The notes under the pieces were generated by a model, which made no database searches, was not told where the DNA came from, and saw only the letters and a program-made list of their open reading frames with translations. Both the position numbers and the translations under genes were made by a program. Positions 7,941 through 14,878 of a DNA stretch of 64,000 nucleotides are shown here, in pieces (positions within the stretch are counted from its first letter, which is position 1; the number at the start of each line of letters is the position of its first letter). Origin of the DNA: DAOTXS01 sp034435055 (GTDB lineage Bacteria > Chloroflexota > Anaerolineae > UBA4142); the NCBI GenBank assembly GCA_034435055.1, contig DAOTXS010000018.1:1-64000 (forward strand). Direction: 5' to 3'.

Positions 7941-9059
7941 TTACGGTTTGGCGATTGGATAATCTTTCTGTTCGGCTGGGAAGCGCTTGTTCGTGCCCAG
8001 CAGGTCATCGTTCTTGCTCCAGCCCATAATGCCCCATTTTTGGCTGATGGCATTATAGCCCAGGACGTTGAGGTAGAACGATGTCATTGAGCAGGTGTGT
8101 CCGGTGTAACAATAGACCACGATTTGCTTGTCCATTGGATACTTGGCAAGATTCTCGGCTTTGAACACTTGCGCGAATGGAACATTCACGGCGCCCTTGA
8201 TGTGACCTTTGGCGTAATCTGCTGCCGCGCGAACATCGATAATGAAAGGATCGTTGGCAGCATCGCCGTCATTCAGTACTTCGTACACTTTTTCAGAGAG
8301 AATGACGGTGGCTTTGCCGCTCGCGAGGTATTTGTCGGCTTGCGTTGCGATCATATCGGCAACGGCGGTCTTGCCGGTGGTGACGGTTGGCACTTTGCCA
8401 GCCGCCGGCAATTTCACTTCAACGGTGTCAACCGGATAATCTTTTTGTTCAGCGGGGAATCGCTTGCTAGCGCCAAGCAGAGCATCATCCTTGCTCCAAG
8501 CCATAATACTGTACTTGAGTGCGACAGCATTGTAGCCCATCGCGTCCAGCGCAAAACTAGCCATTGAACAGGTATGCCCGGTGTAGCAGTAGACCACGAT
8601 CTGTTTGTCCTTGGGCAATTTCGCAAGATTCTCGGCTTTGAATACATTCGCAAACGGGACATTAACCGCGCCTTTAATGTAGCCCTTGGCATAGTCTGCT
8701 GCACTGCGAATGTCTAGAATGAAAGGATCGTTGGCGGCATCGCCATCGTTCAGCACTTCGTACAGTTTGTCAACGGTCATCACGTACGTTTTCCCGCTCG
8801 CAAGAAACTTGTCTGCGGCTTCCGCCATCAGCGAAAATTCATTTACCGTCGCTACGGTTGGCGGCACGGGGGTTGCTGTTGGTGGAACCTTGGTCGCCGT
8901 GGGCGGAACCGGCGTTGCCGTGGGGGGGACTGGTGTCGGCGGAACTTTGGTTGCTGTTGGCGGTACCGGGGTCGGCACCAGTGTTGGCGTAGGCGCGGGT
9001 GCACAAGCAACTGCTATCGCCAGCACGATCAGCAACAAGAACATCGAACGTTTGAACAT
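7941..9059 (-). CDS. extH: Double-rhodanese lipoprotein, ExtH-like
   Basis: The 372-residue protein has a lipobox (VAC19), a Pro/Thr spacer (about 20-68) and two tandem rhodanese domains (about 85-205 and 235-368) with about 70 percent mutual identity by eye, implying internal duplication. Both keep the active-site loop VVYCYTGHTCS, with the catalytic Cys and a second Cys six residues on; both also keep the NVPF segment. Rhodaneses transfer sulfane sulfur and can carry selenium. It would sit on the outer face of the membrane. AGGAGG precedes the ATG by five bases. It is followed by the multiheme cytochrome, the same pairing as in Geobacter ext clusters. The substrate here is inferred, not shown. 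Confidence 0.82.
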   Translation of the reverse strand: MFKRSMFLLLIVLAIAVACAPAPTPTLVPTPVPPTATKVPPTPVPPTATPVPPTATKVPPTATPVPPTVATVNEFSLMAEAADKFLASGKTYVMTVDKLYEVLNDGDAANDPFILDIRSAADYAKGYIKGAVNVPFANVFKAENLAKLPKDKQIVVYCYTGHTCSMASFALDAMGYNAVALKYSIMAWSKDDALLGASKRFPAEQKDYPVDTVEVKLPAAGKVPTVTTGKTAVADMIATQADKYLASGKATVILSEKVYEVLNDGDAANDPFIIDVRAAADYAKGHIKGAVNVPFAQVFKAENLAKYPMDKQIVVYCYTGHTCSMTSFYLNVLGYNAISQKWGIMGWSKNDDLLGTNKRFPAEQKDYPIAKP

Positions 9060-9188
9060 TTTTCCTCCTAAGATTTTTTATGAATAAAGAAAACGCCTCT
9101 CTCGACGGATCAAGAGGGGCGTTCTTCACCACTAAATATCCGAGTGCCAACATTGAGCAAGCAACAACACTTGCTCGTGGGACATTTC
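9060..9188 (-). promoter_or_regulatory. extH leader with a 5' hairpin and terminator-like hairpin (candidate attenuator)
   Basis: From the predicted start site near 9188 the minus-strand leader is about 128 nucleotides. It contains a hairpin GAGCAAG/CTTGCTC (9155-9176), then a longer stem AACGCCCCTCT / AGAGAGGCGTT (9092-9123) followed by TTTTCTTTATT. The second has the form of an intrinsic terminator and lies before the Shine-Dalgarno at 9062-9067. No known riboswitch consensus was recognised. Confidence 0.55.
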
Positions 9189-9194
9189 ACTAAT

Positions 9195-9223
9195 AATATA
9201 TCAACTTGAACATATAAAGTCAA
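9195..9223 (-). promoter_or_regulatory. Predicted sigma-70-type promoter of extH
   Basis: On the minus strand, TTGACT (9218-9223) is separated by 17 bases from TATATT (9195-9200). The predicted transcription start is near 9188, giving a leader of about 128 nucleotides ahead of extH. Confidence 0.7.
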
Positions 9224-9267
9224 GCGATTTTGAATCGGCTATTTATACAAGTATTTGATTTGGTAAA

Positions 9268-9282
9268 ATAATAAATTATTAT
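9268..9282. promoter_or_regulatory. AT-rich inverted repeat, candidate LysR binding site
   Basis: ATAATA and TATTAT are separated by AAT, in the 87-base region between the two divergent promoter -35 boxes. LysR-type regulators typically bind such a shared divergent region, often at a T-N11-A palindrome. The assignment rests on position and symmetry only. Confidence 0.35.
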
Positions 9283-9309
9283 AATGAATCGATTTATATA
9301 TCCATATTC

Positions 9310-9338
9310 TTGACAATTTATGAAAATCGATGTAAATT
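9310..9338 (+). promoter_or_regulatory. Predicted promoter of the lysR gene
   Basis: TTGACA (9310-9315) is followed after 17 bases by TAAATT (9333-9338), with an extended-10 TG at 9331. The start would be near 9345, giving a leader of about 64 nucleotides. Confidence 0.7.
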
Positions 9339-9365
9339 GATTGTGTAATCGACAGAGGTTATGAC

Positions 9366-9395
9366 TGCCTCGCCAAGATTGGGCGAGGCATTTTT
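9366..9395 (+). terminator. Terminator-like hairpin in the lysR leader (candidate attenuator)
   Basis: The stem TGCCTCGCC / GGCGAGGCA is followed by TTTTTA and lies between the predicted promoter and the lysR Shine-Dalgarno (GGAGAG, 9400-9405). It mirrors the terminator-like leader of the divergent extH transcript. An in-frame ATG at 9361 would make the hairpin part of the coding sequence, but it lacks a usable ribosome-binding site. Confidence 0.6.
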
Positions 9396-9408
9396 AATTG
9401 GAGAGAAT

Positions 9409-10338
9409 ATGATCGAGGTTCACGAATTGCAGGTCTTTTTGGCGGCGGCAGAGGAAGAAAATTTTTCCGCCGCGGCTCGCAAATTGCATCTGAGTCAACC
9501 CGCGATTAGTTTTCAGATTCAAGGGCTGGAGCAACGTTTGAACACCCAACTTTTTCAGCGCATCGGCAAACGGATTTCGCTGACGGAAGCCGGGCGCGAA
9601 CTTGTGCCGATGGCGCGCGAGATGGTCAACCTGTCGTTGCGCATCGAAGAGACGATGTGCTTGCAACAAGGGATTGTCAAGGGACACGTGCAAATCGGTT
9701 GTAGCACCAGCCCCGGCAAATACATTCTGCCGCATCTCATCGGCGCGTATCGCAAAATGTATCCCGAGGTGCAGTTCACAGTCGAAGTGATGAGCCGGCA
9801 ACAGGTCGAAGCGAAACTCAAAGCCAAAGAGATTCACATCGGGGTGCTGGCGATGTGCAGTAAAGAAAAAGACCTTGAATGTTTCCCGTTTTTCACCGAT
9901 GAGTTGGTCTTGATCGCCGCGCCGGATCATCCCTGGGCAAGGCGTGGGACCATTCACCCTTCAGAACTCAAAGAGACCGAATGGATACTTCGCGAAGGCG
10001 GCGCGGCAACCCGGCAAACGGTTACCGATGCTCTCGCTGAGTGTGGTGTTCCCGCCGACGATTTGCGCGTTGCGATGGAGTTGGGAAGCGTGGAAGCGGT
10101 CGAAGCGGCAGTGGAAGCCGGGTTAGGCGTGTCGATTGTATCGCGCGTGGCAGCGCGGCGCGGCTTGGAACTGGGACGCATCAAGACCGTCGCGGTCGAG
10201 GGGATGAATGTTCGGCGGCAAGTTTTTCTCGCGCGCAACAAATTGCGGACATGCACCTGCGCGCAACTCAAATTCCGTGAGTTTATCGAATCGCCGGCGG
10301 GGCAAGAGCTGATCGCAGCAATTCTGGGGTATAAATGA
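9409..10338 (+). CDS. LysR-family transcriptional regulator
   Basis: The 309-residue protein has the LysR winged helix-turn-helix at residues about 1-60 (FLAAAEEENFSAAARKLHLS, QPAISFQIQGLE) and a type 2 periplasmic-binding-like effector domain at about 90-300. The segment LGVSIVSRVAA is typical of the CysL/CbbR-like subgroup, which often responds to sulfur or redox metabolites. It is divergent from extH, and shared-promoter LysR regulators usually control the divergent gene. The ATG at 9409 is preferred because of GGAGAG four bases upstream; starting at 9361 would add 16 residues spanning a terminator hairpin. Confidence 0.88.
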   Translation: MIEVHELQVFLAAAEEENFSAAARKLHLSQPAISFQIQGLEQRLNTQLFQRIGKRISLTEAGRELVPMAREMVNLSLRIEETMCLQQGIVKGHVQIGCSTSPGKYILPHLIGAYRKMYPEVQFTVEVMSRQQVEAKLKAKEIHIGVLAMCSKEKDLECFPFFTDELVLIAAPDHPWARRGTIHPSELKETEWILREGGAATRQTVTDALAECGVPADDLRVAMELGSVEAVEAAVEAGLGVSIVSRVAARRGLELGRIKTVAVEGMNVRRQVFLARNKLRTCTCAQLKFREFIESPAGQELIAAILGYK

Positions 10339-10394
10339 CGAACGCCCGAAGATAAAAGTTTTCCTTCGTCTTCAGTCTTCCGTCCAATTTCAAT

Positions 10395-10422
10395 TTGACA
10401 CCGATTATAATTCAGATATACT
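10395..10422 (+). promoter_or_regulatory. Promoter of tRNA-Cys
   Basis: TTGACA (10395-10400) is followed after 16 bases by TATACT (10417-10422). The tRNA begins 11 bases after the -10 box. Confidence 0.8.
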
Positions 10423-10432
10423 TTTGAACGTC

Positions 10433-10506
10433 GGCGCCGTGGCCAAGTGGCAAGGCAAAGGTCTGCAAAACCTTGATCGGCGGTCCAAATCCGCCCGGCG
10501 CCTCCA
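10433..10506 (+). tRNA. tRNA-Cys (anticodon GCA)
   Basis: The acceptor stem GGCGCCG pairs with CGGCGCC (10496-10502). The anticodon stem-loop GGTCTGCAAAACC shows anticodon GCA, the T arm GCGGTCCAAATCCGC is canonical, and the discriminator is T, as expected for Cys tRNAs. CCA is encoded at 10504-10506. It is a single gene with its own promoter and terminator. Confidence 0.95.
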
Positions 10507-10508
10507 CG

Positions 10509-10543
10509 AAACTTCCGAAGTTTAAAGACTTTGGAAGTTTTTT
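10509..10543 (+). terminator. Terminator of tRNA-Cys
   Basis: The stem AACTTCCGAAG / CTTTGGAAGTT is followed by TTTTTTA. It overlaps by one base the stop codon of the convergent large surface-protein gene. Confidence 0.8.
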
Positions 10544-13500
10544 ATTTCTGCTTTCGCCACAGGATCAGCGCGAGGGCAAAGAACACAAAACTCATCATCG
10601 TCGATGCGGTTGCGCCGGCAAACGCCACGGCTTGCGCATCGATTTTCACCGGCGGTTCGGCAACCGGTGCCGGCGTCGGTCGCATAAACGCGCGCGGCGT
10701 CGGCGATGGAGCCACGGTGGCGCGGAGGGTTGGCGAGAGAACCGGGCGCGGAGTTGCGGAACTTGCCGGTGTCGGTGTGCGGGTGCGCGTGGCAGTGGCT
10801 GGCGCGCGGGTGGCAGTTGGCGCGGCGCTCACGTTGGTAATATCGGTCGTGAATCGCGGCATCAGCACGACGCGCCCGGTCAGCGGTCGCACAATGCCAA
10901 TCACGCGCACGGTTTGTCCATTCATCGATTGAAGCAATCGAATCCGGGTTGTTGCGTCAATGTGCGCGATCAGATTGCCGCTACCGTCGTTGATGTCAAA
11001 GTCAGGATAATCGACATTGCTGACGACGCCGGTCACATCGATCAATAATCCATAAATCGATGGATTCACTTTGCCGGTCGCGAAACGAGTTGGCTCAACA
11101 GAACCGCAACTGCCGAGTATTTTTATCGTGGAGACATCCTCGATTTCGATTTCACGTTCGCCGCTGGACAATTCTACGCGACCATTCACCGTAACGCGGT
11201 CGGCAAGTTTGATGTTCGGAAAATCGCCGCGCCGGGTCGCCAAATTAACTTTGATGCCGCCGGTGTGATCTTGAATGTACATATAACGGTCACTAAACAC
11301 GCCGGGCGGAAGTGTTACACACGCTTCGACATCGACGTAGTGATACAAGCCAGTCGTCTGGGCAGTCTCGACGGAAACTTTGCCGAGGTGCCAGGTTCGT
11401 TCGCGTGGTTCTTCGGGCGCGGGTGTCGGTGTGGGCAACGGTGTGTTATCGCTCCAAAGCGGCGCGGTGTATGCAATGTCGCCATCGGCTTGAAGTGCGC
11501 GCACGTAATAAAAATGATTGTTGCTGCCGTAATGCAAAATATTCCACGTGATCGATCCGCCGGTGAACGCTTGCGACCGGACGAGGGTGCCGTTGTCGTA
11601 CAGGAATAGCTGCACCGGCTCATTGTCCGGATCGATGACCGTAATTGTGAAATTGAGCGTCGACGTTGCGCTGATCGTCGAACCCATCCACACGCCGTTC
11701 GATTGCAGAGCAATTGCCAGATTTTTGTCTTCGGTGGCAAAGACGCGCCGCGCACGGAATGCGGCAAGAAGGTTGGCTTGCGTGAGTGACGGCGCAATGA
11801 CGCCGGTGCGATGATCGGTGTCATTGCCCCACGTCAATTGATGCGTGTCGGAATTGATGGTGGGCGCGACGCGCCAGCCCTTGCTGAGACTCTGAGGATA
11901 TTGTGGTTCGTAGCGGACATATCCTTGCGCGTTGTTGCCGATTTCCTGCATAAAGATTTTGGCGGACGCCGCCGCGTTGAACGCAAAATTATCGAACGTG
12001 CCGCCGTACGATGGATCGGGATGGTTGAATTGGGCAATTGCGTTGGGTTGCGCGGCGAGCCACGCATAAAATTCCGGCAATGTGTCGTAATTCGGATCGT
12101 CGCGCGAGACCCAATCGGTGGTGCCGAAAACGTTGATGTGTCCCTTGTCTTCGTTGCTGTACTCAAAGCCGCGCAATGCGACAAATGTGCCATCGACATT
12201 TGCGGCAGTTGCCACATTACCGATTTCGTCCCATTCAGTTGCATCGAGGGTGAGCCACGCGTCGTGATCGGTCAAAGCGAAAAAATGCAGACCGTTCGCG
12301 CGCGCCTGGGCAAATGCCATTCGCGGCGGCCCACTGCCGTCGGATAAAGTCGAATGGGAGTGAATATCGCCCCAGTAAGCGAACATTCCGTTTGGCATTG
12401 TTGCGCCGGGTGGCGGCGCGGGAAATGCCGGCGGCATCACCAATGTGCCGGGACTGGGCGTGTTGTGGAGAAAATCAAAGTTGATGTTGGGGTGGTCTTC
12501 GGTGCCGTAACGCTGTAATGAATTCGGTTCATTGGCATTCGGATCGGCTTTGTCGTTGGGATCGAAATATAAACCGACGGCGGTGAAATTGCCATTCTCC
12601 CACGCGACCGTATCGACGAGTTGATTACCGGGACCAAGGATGAGCGCTTCGTCGCCGGAGTTGGAGAGTGCGAGGGAGCCGCTTGCCCAGGCGGTGTATC
12701 GGGTGAGATTGGGCACGCTGGCTGTATCTGTCAACGCGCCAGTGACGACGATTTCAAAATGCGGATCGAAACCAAACCGATTGCGGAATTGCGCCGCGTT
12801 CCGTGCGATGATGGCAACAGCGTTCGAGTTCAAAACGTACGAAGGCAACCAATGCATTCCTTCACCGCCACCAAGCGTTTCTTCGTCGCCGATTTTGTAA
12901 CCATCGAGATTCACGGCAAAAGCGTTGGGGTTGTAGATTTCGATAAACTCATCGCCTTCGTCCGTTTGTGTGCCGTCGTACAGCACTTCGGTGATGAGCA
13001 ATCGTTCTGCCGTGCGCGTGGCAGTTGGCGTCGGCGTGTTGGTGGGCGTGCTGGTGGAAGTGCGGGTGGGTGTATTTGTTGGCGTGTTGGTCGGCGTTCG
13101 GGTGGGTGTGTTCGTTGGAGTGTTTGTTGGAGTCGCTGTGTGGGTGGGTGTGCCGGTGAAGGTGGGGGTGGCGGTTGAGGTCGGCGTGAAGGTGGAGGTT
13201 GGCGGCGAACCACACACATTGAAGGTCGACGACGTGTTGCGCGGATTTGGCGCACCGGTGGCAAAATCGGTCGAGTTATTGTCGGTTTCGGTACAGCCGC
13301 CGCCGGCGCGGATATCTGAAGTAGTTGTGCTTGGCGCGGGGGCGTAACTGGCACCTTCAAAGCAATTGGCGGTTGTGCCGTAGCCAATATAATCGACAAC
13401 GTTTGGGTTACTAGGTAGAGGGCAACCAGTGCCGGTCAACGGTGTCGTATTATTAACCAATGCAACTTTGCCAGCAGTAGCACCCATTGCTATAGTACCA

Positions 13501-13880
13501 GTTACATCGGCAGTCGGTAGCGGCAGCACGCCATTCGCATTGCCGGCTTGTCGAATTAAAAAATATTGTCCTGGTGCAAGTGAAACATTCGGCAGTGAGG
13601 TAACCTGCCAACTGGTTCCAGTTGCACTGGCGTACTGAACCGACCAACCATTGAGCGATGCAGAAATCGATCCCCGGTTGAAAAGTTCAATGAAATCATT
13701 TTGATAGCTGGAACAACCAGGAGTCAAACAGCCGGCTCCGCCGTACACTTGGCTGATGACAATCGTCGTGGATAATGCTTGCGCGGGAGACGTGAAGAAA
13801 GGAATGGACGTGATACTCAACACGCCACACGTGATTAATGCAAGAAGAAAAATCAATCCAGATTGACGCCGTTCTGCCAA
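10542..13880 (-). CDS. Large surface protein with two lamin-tail domains, a PHP phosphoesterase-like domain and an OB-like domain
   Basis: The 1112-residue protein starts with a signal peptide (1-36). A first lamin-tail domain (about 38-180, VVISQVYGG...NDFIELFN) is followed by a Thr/Pro linker (about 225-290). A second lamin-tail domain (about 293-450, LLITEVLYDG...DEFIEIYNP) precedes a PHP-type metal-dependent phosphoesterase-like domain (about 505-740, GDIHSHSTLSDG, LTDHD, FNHPD). An OB-like domain (about 845-990, YMYIQDHTGGIKV) precedes another linker and a C-terminal transmembrane segment (about 1088-1107, SFVFFALALILW). It would be displayed on the cell surface. Lamin-tail plus PHP layouts suggest an extracellular nuclease or phosphatase, but the substrate is unknown. 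Confidence 0.82.
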   Translation of the reverse strand: MAERRQSGLIFLLALITCGVLSITSIPFFTSPAQALSTTIVISQVYGGAGCLTPGCSSYQNDFIELFNRGSISASLNGWSVQYASATGTSWQVTSLPNVSLAPGQYFLIRQAGNANGVLPLPTADVTGTIAMGATAGKVALVNNTTPLTGTGCPLPSNPNVVDYIGYGTTANCFEGASYAPAPSTTTSDIRAGGGCTETDNNSTDFATGAPNPRNTSSTFNVCGSPPTSTFTPTSTATPTFTGTPTHTATPTNTPTNTPTRTPTNTPTNTPTRTSTSTPTNTPTPTATRTAERLLITEVLYDGTQTDEGDEFIEIYNPNAFAVNLDGYKIGDEETLGGGEGMHWLPSYVLNSNAVAIIARNAAQFRNRFGFDPHFEIVVTGALTDTASVPNLTRYTAWASGSLALSNSGDEALILGPGNQLVDTVAWENGNFTAVGLYFDPNDKADPNANEPNSLQRYGTEDHPNINFDFLHNTPSPGTLVMPPAFPAPPPGATMPNGMFAYWGDIHSHSTLSDGSGPPRMAFAQARANGLHFFALTDHDAWLTLDATEWDEIGNVATAANVDGTFVALRGFEYSNEDKGHINVFGTTDWVSRDDPNYDTLPEFYAWLAAQPNAIAQFNHPDPSYGGTFDNFAFNAAASAKIFMQEIGNNAQGYVRYEPQYPQSLSKGWRVAPTINSDTHQLTWGNDTDHRTGVIAPSLTQANLLAAFRARRVFATEDKNLAIALQSNGVWMGSTISATSTLNFTITVIDPDNEPVQLFLYDNGTLVRSQAFTGGSITWNILHYGSNNHFYYVRALQADGDIAYTAPLWSDNTPLPTPTPAPEEPRERTWHLGKVSVETAQTTGLYHYVDVEACVTLPPGVFSDRYMYIQDHTGGIKVNLATRRGDFPNIKLADRVTVNGRVELSSGEREIEIEDVSTIKILGSCGSVEPTRFATGKVNPSIYGLLIDVTGVVSNVDYPDFDINDGSGNLIAHIDATTRIRLLQSMNGQTVRVIGIVRPLTGRVVLMPRFTTDITNVSAAPTATRAPATATRTRTPTPASSATPRPVLSPTLRATVAPSPTPRAFMRPTPAPVAEPPVKIDAQAVAFAGATASTMMSFVFFALALILWRKQK

Positions 13881-13982
13881 AAATGCCCCCTCTCAGCGCC
13901 GTGTCAATCGTCGGGCAGACGCGCCAAGATCATCGTCCCACCCATCTTCATTATAACCGGTGTCGAGGAAAAATCAAGATGG

Positions 13983-14011
13983 TTGCGATTTGAAGCAACT
14001 TGTATTATAAT
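13983..14011 (+). promoter_or_regulatory. Predicted promoter of the Liv-type operon
   Basis: TTGCGA (13983-13988) is followed after 17 bases by TATAAT (14006-14011). The livG-like start codon is 50 bases further on. No intrinsic terminator was seen on the plus strand between here and 25061, so the ten or so genes may be one transcription unit. Confidence 0.65.
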
Positions 14012-14060
14012 CTTCGCAACCCAACACTATCGAACGCGTGATGACTGGAGGTAAGCGACG

Positions 14061-14867
14061 TTGCCTGATTCTCCTCCTGCACGTTCCCCGCTTTTACGAG
14101 CAGAAAACCTGTACCTCAGTTTTGGCGGACTCGCGGCGCTTGCCGGCGTGAGTTTCGACATCGCGCCCGGCGAAATCCTCGCGCTCATCGGTCCCAATGG
14201 CGCGGGTAAAACCAGCGCGCTCAATTGCGTCAACGGTTTCTATCGTCCCCAGCGCGGCAAAATTCTTTTCGATGGTCACAATCTCGTTCGTACACCCACG
14301 CACGAAATTCCTCGCTTAGGTATCGCCCGCACGTTTCAGAATATCGCCCTCTACACCGGCATGACCGCGCTCGATAATTTGATGGCGGCGCGCCACATTC
14401 ATATGCAACAAAATATGCTCGCCAGCGCGTTGTACTTTGGGCCCGCGCACGCCGAAGAAATCGAGCATCGCCGGGTGATCGAAGAAATTATCGATTTCTT
14501 GGAAATCGAGCATATTCGCAAAGCGACGGTTGGCGCGTTGCCGTACGGTCTCCGCAAGCGGGTCGAACTGGGACGCGCGCTCGCGCTCGAACCTAAACTC
14601 CTCTTGCTCGATGAACCGATGGCAGGAATGAATGTCGAAGAAAAAGAAGATATGGCGCGTTTCATTCTCGACATTCACGAGCGGCGCGGGATGACGATTC
14701 TCTTGGTCGAACACGATATGGGGTTGGTGATGGACATTGCGCATCGGATCGTCGTGTTAGATTTTGGCGAGAAAATTGCGGAAGGCACACCGAACGAAAT
14801 CAAGATCAATCCCGAAGTTATCCGAGCGTACCTGGGCGAAGTGCAAAGAAAAGACAGTCCACAGTAG
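14061..14867 (+). CDS. livG: ABC transporter ATP-binding protein, LivG type
   Basis: The 268-residue ATPase has Walker A GPNGAGKTS, a signature region (ALPYGLRKRVELGRALALEP, in which the usual LSGG is replaced by LPYG, a common LivG variant) and Walker B LLLLDEPMAGMN. The C-terminus IRAYLG matches the LivG family. The start is a TTG at 14061, preceded by GGAGGTAA seven bases upstream; no ATG fits. It opens a transporter operon in which the permeases come 3.3 kb later. The Liv family carries branched-chain amino acids, urea, amides or aromatic acids. The neighbours (acyl-CoA synthetase) favour a carboxylic acid. Confidence 0.9.
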   Translation: MPDSPPARSPLLRAENLYLSFGGLAALAGVSFDIAPGEILALIGPNGAGKTSALNCVNGFYRPQRGKILFDGHNLVRTPTHEIPRLGIARTFQNIALYTGMTALDNLMAARHIHMQQNMLASALYFGPAHAEEIEHRRVIEEIIDFLEIEHIRKATVGALPYGLRKRVELGRALALEPKLLLLDEPMAGMNVEEKEDMARFILDIHERRGMTILLVEHDMGLVMDIAHRIVVLDFGEKIAEGTPNEIKINPEVIRAYLGEVQRKDSPQ

Positions 14868-14878
14868 ACAGTCCAACT

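Noticed and set aside
9060..9188. Known riboswitch (SAM, TPP, cobalamin, fluoride, T-box) in the extH leader
   Set aside because: None of the characteristic conserved strings of these classes could be found; it is reported only as a candidate attenuator.
10339..10394. Terminator of the lysR gene (CGAAG / CTTCG)
   Set aside because: The stem is short and irregular with no clear T-run, so it is not supported.
12970..13215. Tandem repeat array (GTGTTGGTNGGNGT type) as CRISPR or VNTR
   Set aside because: It is the coding sequence of a Thr/Pro linker in the large surface protein; unit spacing follows codons and there are no spacers. The same applies to 33150-33330, 35000-35200 and 36280-36480.
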